This document shows, one piece after another, positions 33,745-48,987 of a DNA stretch of 64,000 nt. The translations under genes and the position numbers were made by a program. Where the stretch lies: the NCBI RefSeq assembly GCF_020283565.1, contig NC_060064.1, positions 8,236,266 through 8,300,265 of the forward strand, read 5' to 3'. Numbering within the stretch: the stretch's first letter is position 1; the number at the start of each line of letters is the position of its first letter. The notes beneath the pieces are model-generated. The model saw only the letters and a program-made list of their open reading frames with translations, made no database searches and had not been told where the DNA came from. The DNA comes from Trifolium pratense. Lineage: Eukaryota > Streptophyta > Magnoliopsida > Fabales > Fabaceae.

Positions 33745-36569
33745 ATGGGGAAGAAGGGAAATTGGTTTTCTAATGTGAAGAAAGCTCTCAGCCCTGATTC
33801 AAAGGTAAGAAGATATGATATTTGGATAAAATTTATATATCCGAGCTCAATTCTCGGCGATGTTTTTCTTATAATTTTTCATTTTTTTGTTGTTGCAGAA
33901 ATCAAGTAAATCAAAGAAGAAATGGTTTGGGAAGGAAAAATTGCAGACTTCGGACCCTTCCTTAGGAACTGATACAGCACCGCCTCTTCCTCCACCGGAA
34001 GATATTAAATTAACTGATATTGAAAATCAAATCAGTCACCATCATGTTGCTGAAATTACAACTTCCGTGGTTGATGACAAACCTGGTCCTTCTGTTCAGG
34101 CAGCAGTTATTAGGACCGAAGCCGTCGTAGTTTCTCGTTTTCCCGGTAAACCAAAGGACGAAGTGGCTGCAATCAAGATTCAGACAGCTTTTCGGGGATA
34201 CTTGGTATGTGTTGCAAACTCTACCTCGTTTTCGAATTCGTTCGATGAGGTCTTTTTTGTTTTCCAAAATACCTACACAAAATATCTGGCGAATTTATGA
34301 AAAAAAAGGATACAACACTAATCCTAATAATGTGATAATTTCTTGTTTGTTAATTGAGTAAAAAGTCTTACTTTAACAGTATATCATCAAATTTTTACTC
34401 ATAGATGTATATATCTTCATTGAATGTATTCTTTAAAATTGAACAATCCACAGAAAAAAAAGTTATATATGCTCATTGAATGTATTCTATATATATGGAG
34501 TTATGAGGCTGTAAGAGGCGATCAATAATTGCTGCAAAAGAAAAATTATTTGAAATGCCTTCCAAACTAATCTTTCTTTTAAAATCATTTAGGCGAGAAG
34601 AGCATTGCGGGCTTTACGAGGGCTGGTCAGATTGAAAACATTGATGGAAGGGCCCGTTGTAAAACGGCAAGCCATGAGTACCCTCCGCTCAATGCAGACA
34701 TTAGCTCGTGTGCAATCTCAGATTCGTTCTAGGAGGGTTAGAATGTTAGAGGAGAATCAGGCTTTACAGAGACAGCTCTTACAGAAGCATGCAAGAGAAC
34801 TTGAGACCATGCGGGTCTGTATTTCTTTTCCGTACTTTTTATTTTTTGAAATGCTAATCTGTTGACATTGGGCGAACACTTATTTGACTGTGTTTGTAAT
34901 GCTGTTATAGATTGGAGAGGAATGGGATGATAGCATACAATCAAAAGAACAAATTGAAGCCAAATTATTGAGCAAGTATGAGGCTACTATGAGAAGAGAA
35001 AGAGCATTGGCTTATGCGTTCACTCATCAGGTTTTCTATTTCTCTTTTGAACTTACATATGCGATGAAATAGATGAAAAAGTTTAGATGGATTGGAAGAC
35101 CTGCGGAAATATTTCACGTAATTTCAAGAACTAAAAAATGAGAACCTTAGATTTCATGTTATGTTGTATACTAGAGCTCCTCTAAAGTGGGTAATTTACT
35201 TTAAAGAATATCCTAACATTTCAGCCATTGATGGAAAAACAAAAGGTTAATACTGTATACTGATGCATAACAAATCATAGATAAGTTAAAATATCAAACG
35301 TTGATTTTCTCATCAACGGTTGAGATGTCTTACTTTACAATTTATAGTGAAAGCTTGCTTTAGGTGCGAGTCAATTCACGTACTTTATTTGCTGTTTCCT
35401 TATCACTTGAAGTTGTTTCTCTTTTTACCTAAATGTATTGCGTAGTATTTAGTTTGAGAATATTTTTTAAGTTTCTTCTTTATGCTAATAATAACAAAAA
35501 CGTCACATTTTACTTCATTTCCTATTTTTGAAGAATGAAGATCTATATATAAGATGAATACAAGGGAAAAATAACTCTTTCCTATTCAAGTATTTAAAAT
35601 CAATACGTGAAATTAGCGACTTTTTGTAACTATAGTTAAAAACATGAAATGAAACAAATTATTCTCACTCTTTCCTTAGGCTTGTTAAATGCATGAATCC
35701 TTTTGTCTTGTCACTATCTTCATAACCATTTCCTCTGCTTAAACCTTTGCATTCTCATTTCTCACTGCCACAGTAAAACGGCATACTATTATGTTATGAC
35801 CTAATATATTATTTCAAATTAATAGAAGTTTCTTCCTATGATTTTTTATTTTACTAATGTAATATTGTGACAGCAAAATGGGAAGAACTCGTCTAGATCT
35901 ATGAATCCAATGTTCGTGGATCCAACCAATCCTACATGGGGCTGGAGCTGGCTAGAACGATGGATGGCTGCCCGACCTTGGGAGAGCCGTGGCCTTACCG
36001 ATAAAGAATTGAATGATCATTCATCTGTTAAAAGTTCAAGCCGTGGCATTGCTGGTGGAGAAATCAGCAAATCGTTTGCTCGTTTCCAGCTAAATTCCGA
36101 AATACATTCTCCAGCAGCCAGCCAAAATCCCGGCTCACCTAGTGTTCAGTCCAATTCAACTCCTACTAAGCCAGGTTCTGCAGGAGTTGCAAGGAAACTG
36201 AAGAAGGCGAGTCCAAAGGGAAGCTGGGTTATGGAAGATGACTCAAAAAGCATGGCCAGTGTACAGTCAGGGTTCCGTAGGCACTCAATTGCCGGGTCAT
36301 CAGTTAGAGATGATGAGAGTCTTGCTAGCTCTCCATCAGTTCCGAGTTATATGGTGCCGACTCAATCTGCGAAAGCTAGGTCGAGGACACAGAGTCAAAG
36401 TCCATTAGCTACAGAAAATGGCAAACAAGACAAGGGATCCTTTGGGACTGCAAAGAAGCGTCTTTCTTTCCCGGCTTCACCCGTCAGGACAAGGCGTCAT
36501 TCAGGTCCACCAAAGGTAGAAACCGCCATAAATGCAGAGTTCACAGTGGGCAATGGTGTGGCAAGTTGA
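33745..36569 (+). CDS. IQD: IQ67-domain (IQD) calmodulin-binding scaffold protein
   Basis: Five exons: 33745-33804, 33899-34204, 34593-34814, 34911-35030 and 35874-36569, phase 0, giving 467 residues starting MGKKGNWFSNVKKALSPDSK. The IQ67 domain spans about residues 108-174: KDEVAAIKIQTAFRGYL|ARRALRALRGLVRLKTLMEG, then further IQ and 1-5-10/1-8-14 calmodulin-binding patterns (QAMSTLRSMQTLARVQSQI). The phase-0 intron after FRGYL is the diagnostic conserved intron of this family. The C-terminal half is basic and Ser/Pro-rich (pI high), with NPTWGWSWLERWMAARPWE and the conserved tail KKRLSFPASPVRTRRHSGPP. IQD proteins link calcium-calmodulin signals to microtubules, membrane or nucleus. It resembles the Arabidopsis IQD2/IQD3 group, but the exact orthologue is uncertain. 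Confidence 0.95.
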
Positions 36570-38894
<2,325 letters not shown>

Positions 38895-41800
38895 TCATTT
38901 ATCAGAAACAGATACTTGTAAAGCATCTTCTGTGTTTTTCTCTAACGCAGTTTCCTCCTGTTGTTCAAACGGACCTTGAGGTGTTCCAAAAAGAGTGGCA
39001 AATATTTTCCTGTGGCATTCATCGCAGAAAAAGAAATAGGAGAAGTGGCCCTCATTTGGAAGCTTATGGATTACTGCCTCTGGCAACACCCTTTCTATGT
39101 ACTCTGTCATTGATGGAGGGACCACCCGATCATCCAATCCCTGTTTGAGAATTGAAAAGGGAAATGTAAGATTCATAGTACTAGTACCTTGTAACAAGCT
39201 GAAATCAAAGTCAAAAAATTAAGTTGAAAAACTGTTTTACTTAGTAGGAGTACTTAATAAAATAGATATAATGAAAGAATATACAGAATAATCTTGACAG
39301 CAATATCCAAAGAACAAAATGTTCAAACCTGCCATATGTGAATACGGCCAAGATATCCTGCTAATTCACATTCTGCCTGACCGTACATGGACTTCAACCA
39401 AAGAAGTAAGCTCCCTGTTCGACACTTCTTATGCACATGAAGTTCTTCAATGTCAAAATCCCATTTGGATACCTGCAAAACAGCTTCCTCTAGACATGGC
39501 CGCAAGTTTCCCTGGCGAACCGACTCCTCCAGATCCCTCTGCCAAAATTCTTCAAATTCAGGTTCTTCAACGAGAATTTCATCCTGAACATTTATGAATT
39601 TGATTCGTCAAAAAATTGTAATTGCCCTAATCTACAGAACTGCTTATTGAGAATTGATGTACTAGTAACTTGCCCTAGTAGAGTTTTTATTTACATTTAT
39701 ATTCAAAATTCAGCTTCACATTTTACATTCAAAAGTCAGTTCCACCGAAGGAGGCAGGAAAAAGAGGAATACATTTTAACACAAACCGAAGTTATAATAA
39801 TAATGGTAAATATTTTCTGTCAAATGTTAGTGAGACAGATAGTACTACTAACCCTCTGCGGCTTTAGTATCTCTTATTCAAATGAAGTAGCTTCAGTGTT
39901 TTACAAAAAAATGAATTTTGAAAAGGACACGTATATTGGATGGCACTAGTTTCAAAATCAACCAGCTGATGCATGATGGACAGTTGATTCAAACAGAATG
40001 CTGAATGACACCATAATTTTTTCAGCAACCATAATTCAAACTTAGCTATTGGGAGTTAAGGAGAGTGTTTATATCTATTGCTGAAATAAAAAATAAATAG
40101 ATAAAGAGTAAAAAAAAGACACTCGTTTTATCCCTTTCAACATAATTCAAGGTTATCACAACTGACCTTCTTTCCTAGTGAAAGTGAAAATTGCTTGTCA
40201 ATCCGGTCATGCTTTTCTGGCAAGAAACTTTTCCGATAAAAAAAAGAGAGAAGCTTTGGAAATCTATACGCCAAAGAATACATATATTTTCTCTTTGGCA
40301 GCCACTTCTCCCAAGTTCTTTTCATCTCATCTTTAGTCATGTGTGACTCATATGGATTAACCATAGGGGCTAACATTGCTGCACCTGCAATTTCAGGTAA
40401 TATTACAAATCATATCAAAATCCACGTATCACTTTTCTATGTTTAGCAGGTTGAAAAAAGATTGTTAAACATGCTCAACAGAGGTAGGTAATCAACTATA
40501 AATTATAATTATAACATTGGTGTATAACCACAATTGACATTTATTTTTTCACTTTCTTTCCCAAAAACTTACATGAATGGAGATAGTCACAAATCACAAC
40601 TCATTATTTCACAAAATATTCACATTACTAATTTGCTATAACTTATAAGCCCATTTCAGATGAGAGATTAAGATGAACAAATCAAAGGTATCGAGACATT
40701 AGAATTTTGAAAAGGAGGAACGACCTGCAATTCTCTCAGGAATATATCTGAGCGAAGCCCAAGTATGAATGCATCCACTTGAGTGGCATAGTACCCAGAA
40801 CTTATCAGTTACATTGACAGCATTGACTAGATGCAACATATCCAAAGCTGATGAATTGAAATTTCGGTTGGGATGCGGATCACTCTCCCCAAAACCAGGA
40901 AGATCATAAGTGACCAAACGAACACCGTACTCTTCAAGTAATGATGCTTTAACTCCAGGAATACCTACCATTATAGAAGGATAAAAATAAGGCAGTAGAA
41001 AATGTTAGAAGATAAGTACTCAATTTTCGTAGTGAATAAGTTTTTGAATCCTTATAAGGATAATAAGTATGCAATTCTTACAAATGCTGGTTTTTTATCA
41101 TCGGAAACTCTTGATTATACTTTACCTGCAAGCCGAGATGAAAGAAAAGAATGTGGAGCAACAAGGGAAAATCTAGCTCTTCCAGCTGCAACACCTTGAT
41201 CATGATAAGCCATATACCTACCATCTGGAAGCAATATGCGGCTAGCAATAGGAGGATGTATGCGCACCGTCATCACCTTGGTTAAAGTTTTGTGATTAGA
41301 ATCTACACTTATAGCTGCAAACAATTTAATAATCAAAAGTCAGCCACCCTTATACTAGGCCAAGATTGCATAACCATGGCAAAGATCATCTGTAAGCATT
41401 TAAATATCATTTTTCTCCCAAAATCCATAGAATATAAAATTATACTTGACTGAATTTGTACAGAGACAGAAAATCAACAAGTAGAAAACACAAAGATTCA
41501 TATATGCCATAAAGAAATACGTAGTACCCTGAAAATATTTGACTTGCATTTATAGAAATTAATCCACTCATTGAAAATTGAAGCCACATAATGTAGTATA
41601 AGTAATACATTTATTATGAGCACATACTGTATATTGTAATAATCTCTTTATAAACGCATACAAACATTAAAGGACTTACAAAACCAAAATTAATTTGGAC
41701 CGGATACATCAATTTTCTTTGACTCACTTCTACTTATAATTAGGAATAGAGGGATTATTCACCGGTGAAATGAATAATCTTATGATCCTTTCGGAAATCA

Positions 41801-42591
41801 ATCAACAAAACAGCACAACAGATTCACATAATAAGACTTGAAATTAAAACATAACATTAACAACATCAAACCAATCCTACAGTGTACTACATATGAATCA
41901 ATATATAATTTCATCTCCAACGAAAGACCTAGTCAACAGCATATACAAAATATTCAACAACAAACAAAATCCACAAAAATAGCAACAAAGCCTAGTCATC
42001 AAACAGAATTACAAACAATAGAGCTCAACCTCAAACAAACACTCTACTAGGTTATTAAATTGAAATTAAAATTTATTGCAACTAACAAACAAGGAAATTA
42101 AACTAAAACTAGTACTAATACTAATACTGTAGCAAATAAAAAGTAATTAAATAATTAATTAAGAGATGGAAATGGATTTAGCAACAACCTGCGAAAGCAA
42201 GAAGAAAAACGGTTAAAACAATAGACCAAGCATGAAGAGGATCACGATCTTCAGGCAAAAAATCATTCAAAAAGTTTAATCTCTTAGAAACCTTAGAAAA
42301 AGGTCCATTCAACTTCTTAACAACATAAGAATCTTGATTGAAGAAATTCTGTTGAAGAATATCTCTACATCCTCTACCTAACTCCATAAGTATCTCACAC
42401 CAAGCCATCAAAAATCCAACCGCATGTTCCTTCAAACTCTCTTCTCCAGCACCCGATTCAGTTATAACTTCCTCCGATTTTCTAACCTCAAACGACGTCG
42501 TTGAAGGTGTTGTTTCTTGTATCGGATTCTCCATTAAACTTGCTAGTTCCTCGCTCCACCACGTGGTTCTGGTTCCTCTCACTTCCGCCAT
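38895..42591 (-). CDS. Alpha/beta-hydrolase superfamily protein with N-terminal membrane segment
   Basis: Six exons on the minus strand: 42591-42189, 41314-41126, 40964-40725, 40384-40167, 39583-39329 and 39140-38895, all GT-AG with consistent phase, giving 516 residues. Residues 1-118 are a plant-specific extension, followed by a hydrophobic segment AWSIVLTVFLLAFAA (about 121-136). The hydrolase fold includes ILLPDGRYMAYHDQGV, VTYDLPGFGESD, a nucleophile elbow CHSSGC with Ser259, the acid at LDD (438-439) and His467 in NEGHFSYFF. So the Ser-Asp-His triad is present. The elbow has Cys in place of the usual first Gly. The substrate is unknown, and membrane location is inferred from the one segment. 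It belongs to a family annotated only as alpha/beta hydrolases in Arabidopsis. Confidence 0.92.
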
Positions 42592-42631
42592 TTCTTCAAC
42601 TCAATATCATTACACAGTCACAGGCTCACAG

Positions 42632-42651
42632 CGTGTGTGTGTGTGTGTGTG
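42632..42651. repeat. (GT)n microsatellite in the hydrolase leader
   Basis: About ten GT units 40 bases upstream of the ATG. Confidence 0.95.
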
Positions 42652-43059
42652 AGAAAATGAAGTGCTAGTGCGACTAACTCTTTCTTTTTTTTTTATGCGT
42701 AATTCTGAAGCTAAGTTTTTAAATAGAGGAAATAATTAAAGGAGTGTGATTCATTAGAAAAAGGTTATTTTAGGAAGAAAAGAAACAAAAAGTGAGTGTG
42801 TATGTAGAGTGTAATAGGGCGGTTATTGTGTAGTGAAAATGTGTGGGGAGAGTGGATGGATTCCAACTAAGCACTGATACTGCACATCATTGCAGTCAAT
42901 AATCTAATCTTAATCTTTATCTTAATAATAAAGATCCAACGGTTGATATGTTTGTTTGAGGTTTATTAATGTGTTATTATAATGTCAATAATCAATCTTT
43001 GAGGTTTATTGTTTGTTTGAAGTCTCCGTCAACTTAGTTCAATTTTATATATAAGTAAG

Positions 43060-43132
43060 AGTTTGGGTTCGAATCTTATATATTTCCCTTATTTATATTT
43101 AAGTTGAATTTTCTACCACTAAGCTACTTGAT
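43060..43132 (-). mobile_element. tRNA-derived SINE-like remnant
   Basis: On the minus strand TAGCTTAGTGGTAG (A-box-like) is followed about 40 bases on by GATTCGAACCC (B-box-like). It is short and degraded. Confidence 0.45.
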
Positions 43133-43514
43133 TCAAAAATACTATAAGAATTTAATTTATATGTATCGTCACAGTAAAATTATTTTACACATGCATCCAA
43201 TAATTAAAATAAAATAACTCATATAATATTTAAATATTGGGTCTTGCTAAACAGTGTTTCTGAATACTCTTTAGTTCAAGTTCATCATTAATTTTTAGTC
43301 CAAGTTTATCTATTAATTTTCATAATTTTTTTTCTTTTCGTCCAAATGGACCATTAATGCGCGCAAGTTACGGACCTTAAACTTTGGCCATTTTAAATCT
43401 TTGATGCTTGCAAAGTTAGTTGAAAATATTTATGTTGAATTTTATTAGTTTCATTAAAAACAAATATTGAAAATAGGTTATTATTTGATCTATACTAATT
43501 TAGTAATAAATAAA

Positions 43515-43698
43515 GGGTCATGCTAACTAGTGCCCCCGGGGCACTAGTTAAGGAACTAAAAAGGAAATGAAAAGAAAAAAATTGCATTGAAAAAACAAAA
43601 ATTTGAACTTTTAAAATGTTGACTTCACAAGTTTCAAGATAATAATACTATCTTTAGTTACCTTAACCATTGTCCCGGGGGCACCGGTAGCATTTTCC
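43515..43698. mobile_element. 184-bp MITE with 9-bp target duplication
   Basis: ATAAATAAA occurs at 43506-43514 and 43699-43707. The left end reads GGGTCATGCTAACTAGTGCC and the complement of the right end reads GGAAAATGCTACCGGTGCC; both continue with CCCGGG and TGGTTAAGG/TAGTTAAGG. The 9-bp duplication and GG ends fit a Mutator-type nonautonomous element. Confidence 0.8.
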
Positions 43699-46146
43699 AT
43701 AAATAAATTCATTATAAAAGAAGAAGAAAATTACGAAATTATTAGGAGTAGTGGTCATAAAAAGAAGAAAAAACAGTACTGAAGAATTGGTGGAAAAAGA
43801 GTGGATATGGCGATATCGCCACGTGAGAGAGAAGAAAGGAAATTAGTCGGCGCGTGTCTGGTTGGGCAGTTGAGTGTAGAATTGTTCGCGTGCAGTTGTC
43901 GGTTGCAGTGTCAGTGCTGAGGCATGCATTGCATTTGCACTTGCATGTGCCTCTCTCTCCTCTCCAGGGATGTACAATATCCTTGGGATATTTCCTTTTT
44001 ATATACTTTATTTATTCAATTAATTAAAATGATTTAGTAAATTATTTAATGGTTGCTGCATTACGGGACAACAATGCCATGTTCATTTTTGACAAAAACA
44101 TGTGGGCTTCACCTACGTTTAGGGTTTGTTAAAAGTGAAACATTTTGGGCCTCAAACTTGTCCTGGATTCATCTCTGGACCTTAGCTCGGCCATGGAAAA
44201 AATACTTCACCCCCCCCCTATACCTAATTTTCTTACCCATAAATCTTGCAAAATCGAACAAATATCCTTCAAAACTTTTTAATAAAAACTGAATTTCATT
44301 TTCAAAAAAATAAAAAATGGTTTTATCAATGTAATCTCCCGACATCATCGATATTCTCAAGTGATTTATAAAATTACAAAATGTTAATCAAGTTCATTTA
44401 TTTTAAAATGATATTAAATTAATAATGTAAAAATATATATTATCTTGTTCTATGTGTGAATGCATATTATCGAGAGCGTCTTTTTCCGTTGAAATTTGAA
44501 CATCGGTTCATTACTTAGTGAGAGACTAATTCATTTTTATCAGGGACGGAGCTAGAAGAAGACCAACAAAGACTTTGGTCGATTAAAAAAAAAAACAAAG
44601 ACCATGGTCCTTAACTTTTTAATATGATTAATTAACAATTGTTCGAAAAACTGATTAGCATGACACTATATTTAATGAATTTAATTTATATGCACCGTCA
44701 GTCTAAAGTTATTTTGCACATACGTCCAATAATATATCGATACATCATGTATAGTAATTAAAAACACATGATGTGTCACATTTATTAAATAATATAGCAA
44801 CACATCATTAAATATATGTGTAAAACAAAATTACACCGACGGTATAGAACAATTAAACTTATATTTAATAGGACTATTTTTTATGCGGACCCGTATCCAG
44901 ATGCGAAGTTTGGAGTTTGAAGTCTCCCTCGCAAATCACAAAAAAACAAAGTTTTTTCAGTACTTGAACTAGTTGGTCCCATAAAAACTGGAGCGTGAAG
45001 AAGGCGCGTGAATGAATAAGAAAAAGAGCGTGTAGTGTAATTAACGTTAACTGAGTTCCAAAGTGTTGTTTTTTCCCTGTTGGCTACTATGCTACTATAC
45101 TCTGACACAGTGATACAGTAGTGTGTGTGTGTGTGAGAGTAACTCGGGAAGTGAGCAAAACCACATCACAACAATCCAAAACTCAACTTGGAAGAAGAAC
45201 AACAACACCCACCAACCCACCCTTTCTCTCTAGGGTTTCCCTCTCTTCCCATTTCCACTTCAACTTCAACATTCTGGTCAGTGTTTTATTTCCACTTCAC
45301 TGTAGTTTCTTTTCTTTTCTGTTTTTTTAACATTTTTGTAGCTAATTTTATGTTATCAGCTGAAGAAAGACATTCTCTTTGTGTAAATTCTGGATTTTGT
45401 TTTTTCTGTTTGTTAAAGACAACATTTTTGAGTTTATTTACTTTTTTTTTTTAGTTTTTATTTTATTTTTATTTGTGTGTTCAAAGATGCTTGGTGCTTT
45501 CTCTAGTCAACACAACATGCAGACAAATTTTCCTGTTTTTTTTTTTGGTCTCTCACTTAGAGACATAGTAACTTTAGTTTGCTTTTAATGTTGTTGGAAC
45601 AGAATCTATGTTTTTTTTTTCCTTTGTGCATTTTTACTATTCTTTTGTTTTCAAAGTACTTGTTGTAGATCTGGGAATTCTTCAAACATGTGTATTTTGT
45701 TTCATTTTCTGAGGTCAATGTAAAAGGAGGGGAAGATTAATAAAATGAAAGTTAATTGTGAAATACTATAAAGATTGTTTCTTTTGTTAAATTTATTTAA
45801 TGATGGTAGTTATTTAATGATTTTGGTACTTGGTTCTGTTTATTTATTTTAGCTATTTATGTGTGTTTTGGATTTGGTTCATTGGTTGGTTGGTGGTAGT
45901 GGAGTTTGTTTACTTGGAGTTTCCTTGAAGGGTTTTATAAGTTTTGTTTGTTGGCCTTTTTTGTTGAATACTTGATTCAATTTGCTTTTTTCTAGTACTA
46001 GTACTATATAATTATAAAGTATAAATCAAATTCCTTTATCTTTTTATTTTTCACTTAATCTTTGATTCTTATTGCAGGAATAGTGTGTCAGGTGCTTTGA
46101 AGAACAAGGCTTTTCATTGCATTATTATCTCTTGAAACATTCAATT

Positions 46147-48987
46147 ATGCAGACACCAAAAGCAAGGTAAGATTGTTAGTATTTTAATTTTAACATGTTT
46201 CCTGCATACCAATATGTTGTGCCATCTTGCGACTAAAATTAGGACGAATGAGTTTCATCTCGTCACTTGACTACTTCATGTGCTATTTGAAGATGGTTTT
46301 CGTTCACAATTAGTCTACATTTGTTTATGATTGCTAATTGGCTTGTGGATAGCACTTGCAGAACCAGTGCTTCGGAAATGTCTCAAAGGAAATCGCCTGC
46401 TGCAACCCCTCGGACTGCTCGCCAGTTGAAGACGCCAAACTCTGGTTCTAACTCAGCCTCCTCGTCTCCAAACCCCATAAGAAAGACGCCAAAAGACATG
46501 AGTCCGAAAGTAAATGAACGCAGGTTATCACACAGTCCAATATCTGAGGTATTTGAAATTAGTTCTTGGCTAGATCTGAATTAATTACCCCACTTTAATT
46601 AGACCTGTCTTATATCATGTCTTATATCATGTATATGGCTATTGTCAAACTCCTTGATGATATACAATAACTGTTTAGCGCCTCCTTTCCAAAATAATTT
46701 GTCCTAGGTTTTTCACACATTAAGAGAAGTTATCAATAGATGAAAGAGTGTTGTAATTTTACAAAACTATACTTATTAACTATTTGTTATTAATCATTGT
46801 CTTAAATGTACAGTTGAATAAATTAGTTGCATAGAAAAATATGATAGAACATTTATGGCGCCGTTTGATCCATGTAATCAACCTCACTTAGTGGGACAAT
46901 GCTTGGTTGTTGTATAAATGTAGAATATAGGCTAAATTGCACTTTTGGCCCCCTAACTTTCACGAACTTGCAATTTTGTCACCTTAACTTTCAAAATAGC
47001 ATGTTTGGCCCCCTAACTTTCACAACCTTGTAATTTTATCCCCCTAACTTTCCAAAACTGCAAGTTTGTGAAAGTTAGGGAGCCAAAAGTGTTATTATCG
47101 CAAGTTTGTGAAAGTTAGGTGGCCAAAAGTGCAATTTAGTCTAGAATATAATGACTCAAAAGTTGTAATTTAGGGGTAGAATTGAAAGAAAAAAAAATTA
47201 ATGTTACATTGAAAAGCATAACAATTATTTTAGAACATTTTTTATAATATATGTATATACAAAATCCAGAATATTTATAATATTCATAGTTTTATTTTAT
47301 TATTCACATGATAATGTGCCCCTTTTTCTGGCTTTAGAAGAAGCGACCTAGCAAGGTTCAGGAATTGGAATCGCAGATTGCTAAGCTTCAAGAAGATCTG
47401 AAGTGTGCTAAGGATCAACTTAACTCATCAGAGTCATGGAAGCGAAAAGCTCAAGAGGATGCCGAAGAAGCAAAGAAGCAGATACTATCCTTGTCGAAAG
47501 AGCTGGAGGAATCTCATCAACAATTTTCAGACCTTTCCGCTTCCGAAGAAGCACGGCTTCAAGAACTCAGTAAAATTTCTCAGGATCGAGATCGAGCATG
47601 GCAATCTGAACTTGAGGCTGTCCAGAAGCAGCACTCGATGGATTCATCTGCTTTGGCATCTGCCATGAATGAAATACAGAAATTGAAAAGTCAACTTGAA
47701 AGAGCTTGCGAGTCCGAATCTACTCAAACTAACAATGCTGAGTCGGATCATGCTGAGATTCAGGACTTGAGGATGGATCTTGGTGAAGCTATCTCTATTA
47801 TGGAAAAATTAAAAAATGAGGCAAGTGATTGCAAAGAATCCGAATCCCGAGCTTTAGAAGTAATCGGCAAAATGCAAATGCAGTTGGAAACAGTAAATAA
47901 GACGGTGGAAACACTTCGAGCAGATGGTATAAAAGCAACAGAAGCTTATGAGTCCTTAGCTTTGGAGTTAGAGAAATCAAGATCTCAAGAAAAATCATTA
48001 GAGGAGCTTGTGAGCAAACTCGAGGCTGGTTTGCTTAACGGTGCCGATAAGAACATACCAGATTCAACCAATGAAAAGGAACTTTCTCGAGAAAATGAGG
48101 AGATAAACCAGCTCAAGGCCGAGCTTAACTCTGTCAAATCTGAAGTAGGGCAATTGAAGTCTGCATTGGATGCTGCCGAGATAAGATACCAAGAGGAGTA
48201 TATCCAGAGCACATTGCAAATTAGAAGTGCTTATGAACAACTTGAACGTACAAAATCAGAATCCGATCAGAGAGAGGCTGAGTTAAACAAAGAATTGCAG
48301 AAAACTAAAGCTGATATTGAAGAGCTGAAAGCGAGTCTGATGGAAAAGGAATCTCAATTACGAAGTATGTCATCGGAGAATGAGGGGCACAATGAAAACA
48401 AATCTGCTGAAAGGGAATCTAAACTTGCTGCAGAACTCAAACAGTTGGATACTGATATTGCAGAGTGGAAGGAAAAATTATTAGATAGAGAGATCTTGCT
48501 GCAAAATGTAACCGAAGAAAACAGTATCCTCAAGATGGAGATAAAGGAGTTGGAGAAGAATAAAATCACCGACGAGGCTGTTACGTCGGTTGAAACAGCA
48601 AAGGCTGCAGAGAAAGAGGCTTTGGCAAAACTTAGTTATGCAACTGAAGAAGCAGATAGAAGTAACAGAAGAGTGTCTCGAGTGACAGAACAGTTAGACG
48701 CTGCTCAGGCTGCAAATTCAGAGTTGGAAGCCGAATTAAGGAGATTGAAAGTTCAGTCTGATCAGTGGAGAAAGGCAGCTGAAGCAGCCGCGTCCATACT
48801 TTCTACTACTGGAAACAATGGTAAATGTGTAGGAAAAAACGGCTCACTTGACAGTAGCTTCAATTCTATTAGTAGCAAGACGATGAATTCTCCTTATTTG
48901 GAAGACACGGACGATGAATCTCCAAAGAAGAAAAATAAAAACATGTTGAAGAAGATTGGAGTGTTGTGGAGGAAGAATCATCATTAA
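46147..48987 (+). CDS. ICR: Interactor of constitutive active ROPs (ICR/RIP) coiled-coil scaffold
   Basis: Three exons: 46147-46166, 46362-46548 and 47338-48987, GT-AG with matching phase, giving 618 residues starting [19 protein letters not shown]. Residues 1-70 are Ser/Pro/Thr-rich. From [20 protein letters not shown] onward most of the protein is heptad coiled coil. The C-terminal [17 protein letters not shown] motif and the end [12 protein letters not shown] are diagnostic for ICR/RIP proteins. These proteins bind active ROP GTPases and link them to microtubules, exocyst or kinesins in polar growth and cell-wall patterning. The length is near Arabidopsis ICR2/ICR3, but the paralogue is not settled. 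Intron 2 holds a 212-bp MITE. Confidence 0.95.
46930..47141. mobile_element. 212-bp MULE-like MITE in intron 2 of the ICR gene
   Basis: TAGAATATA at 46921-46929 and 47142-47150 is an exact 9-bp duplication. The ends GGCTAAATTGCACTTTTGGC and (complement) GACTAAATTGCACTTTTGGC form long inverted repeats, with internal CCCTAACTTTCACAA units repeated in both arms. No coding content. It leaves the splice sites intact. Confidence 0.88.

Larger units (their letters stand above)
42652..46146. other. Intergenic with MITE and SINE remnants; ICR leader
   Basis: No gene body. It includes a SINE-like remnant (about 43060-43130), a 184-bp MITE (43515-43698), an old repeat starting GGGACGGAGCTAG at about 44545 and AT-rich sequence. 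A CT-rich leader from about 45120 ends in a donor near 45274, with an acceptor at 46078 (TTGCAG|GAATAG). These form the 5' leader and leader intron of the ICR gene. Confidence 0.55.
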
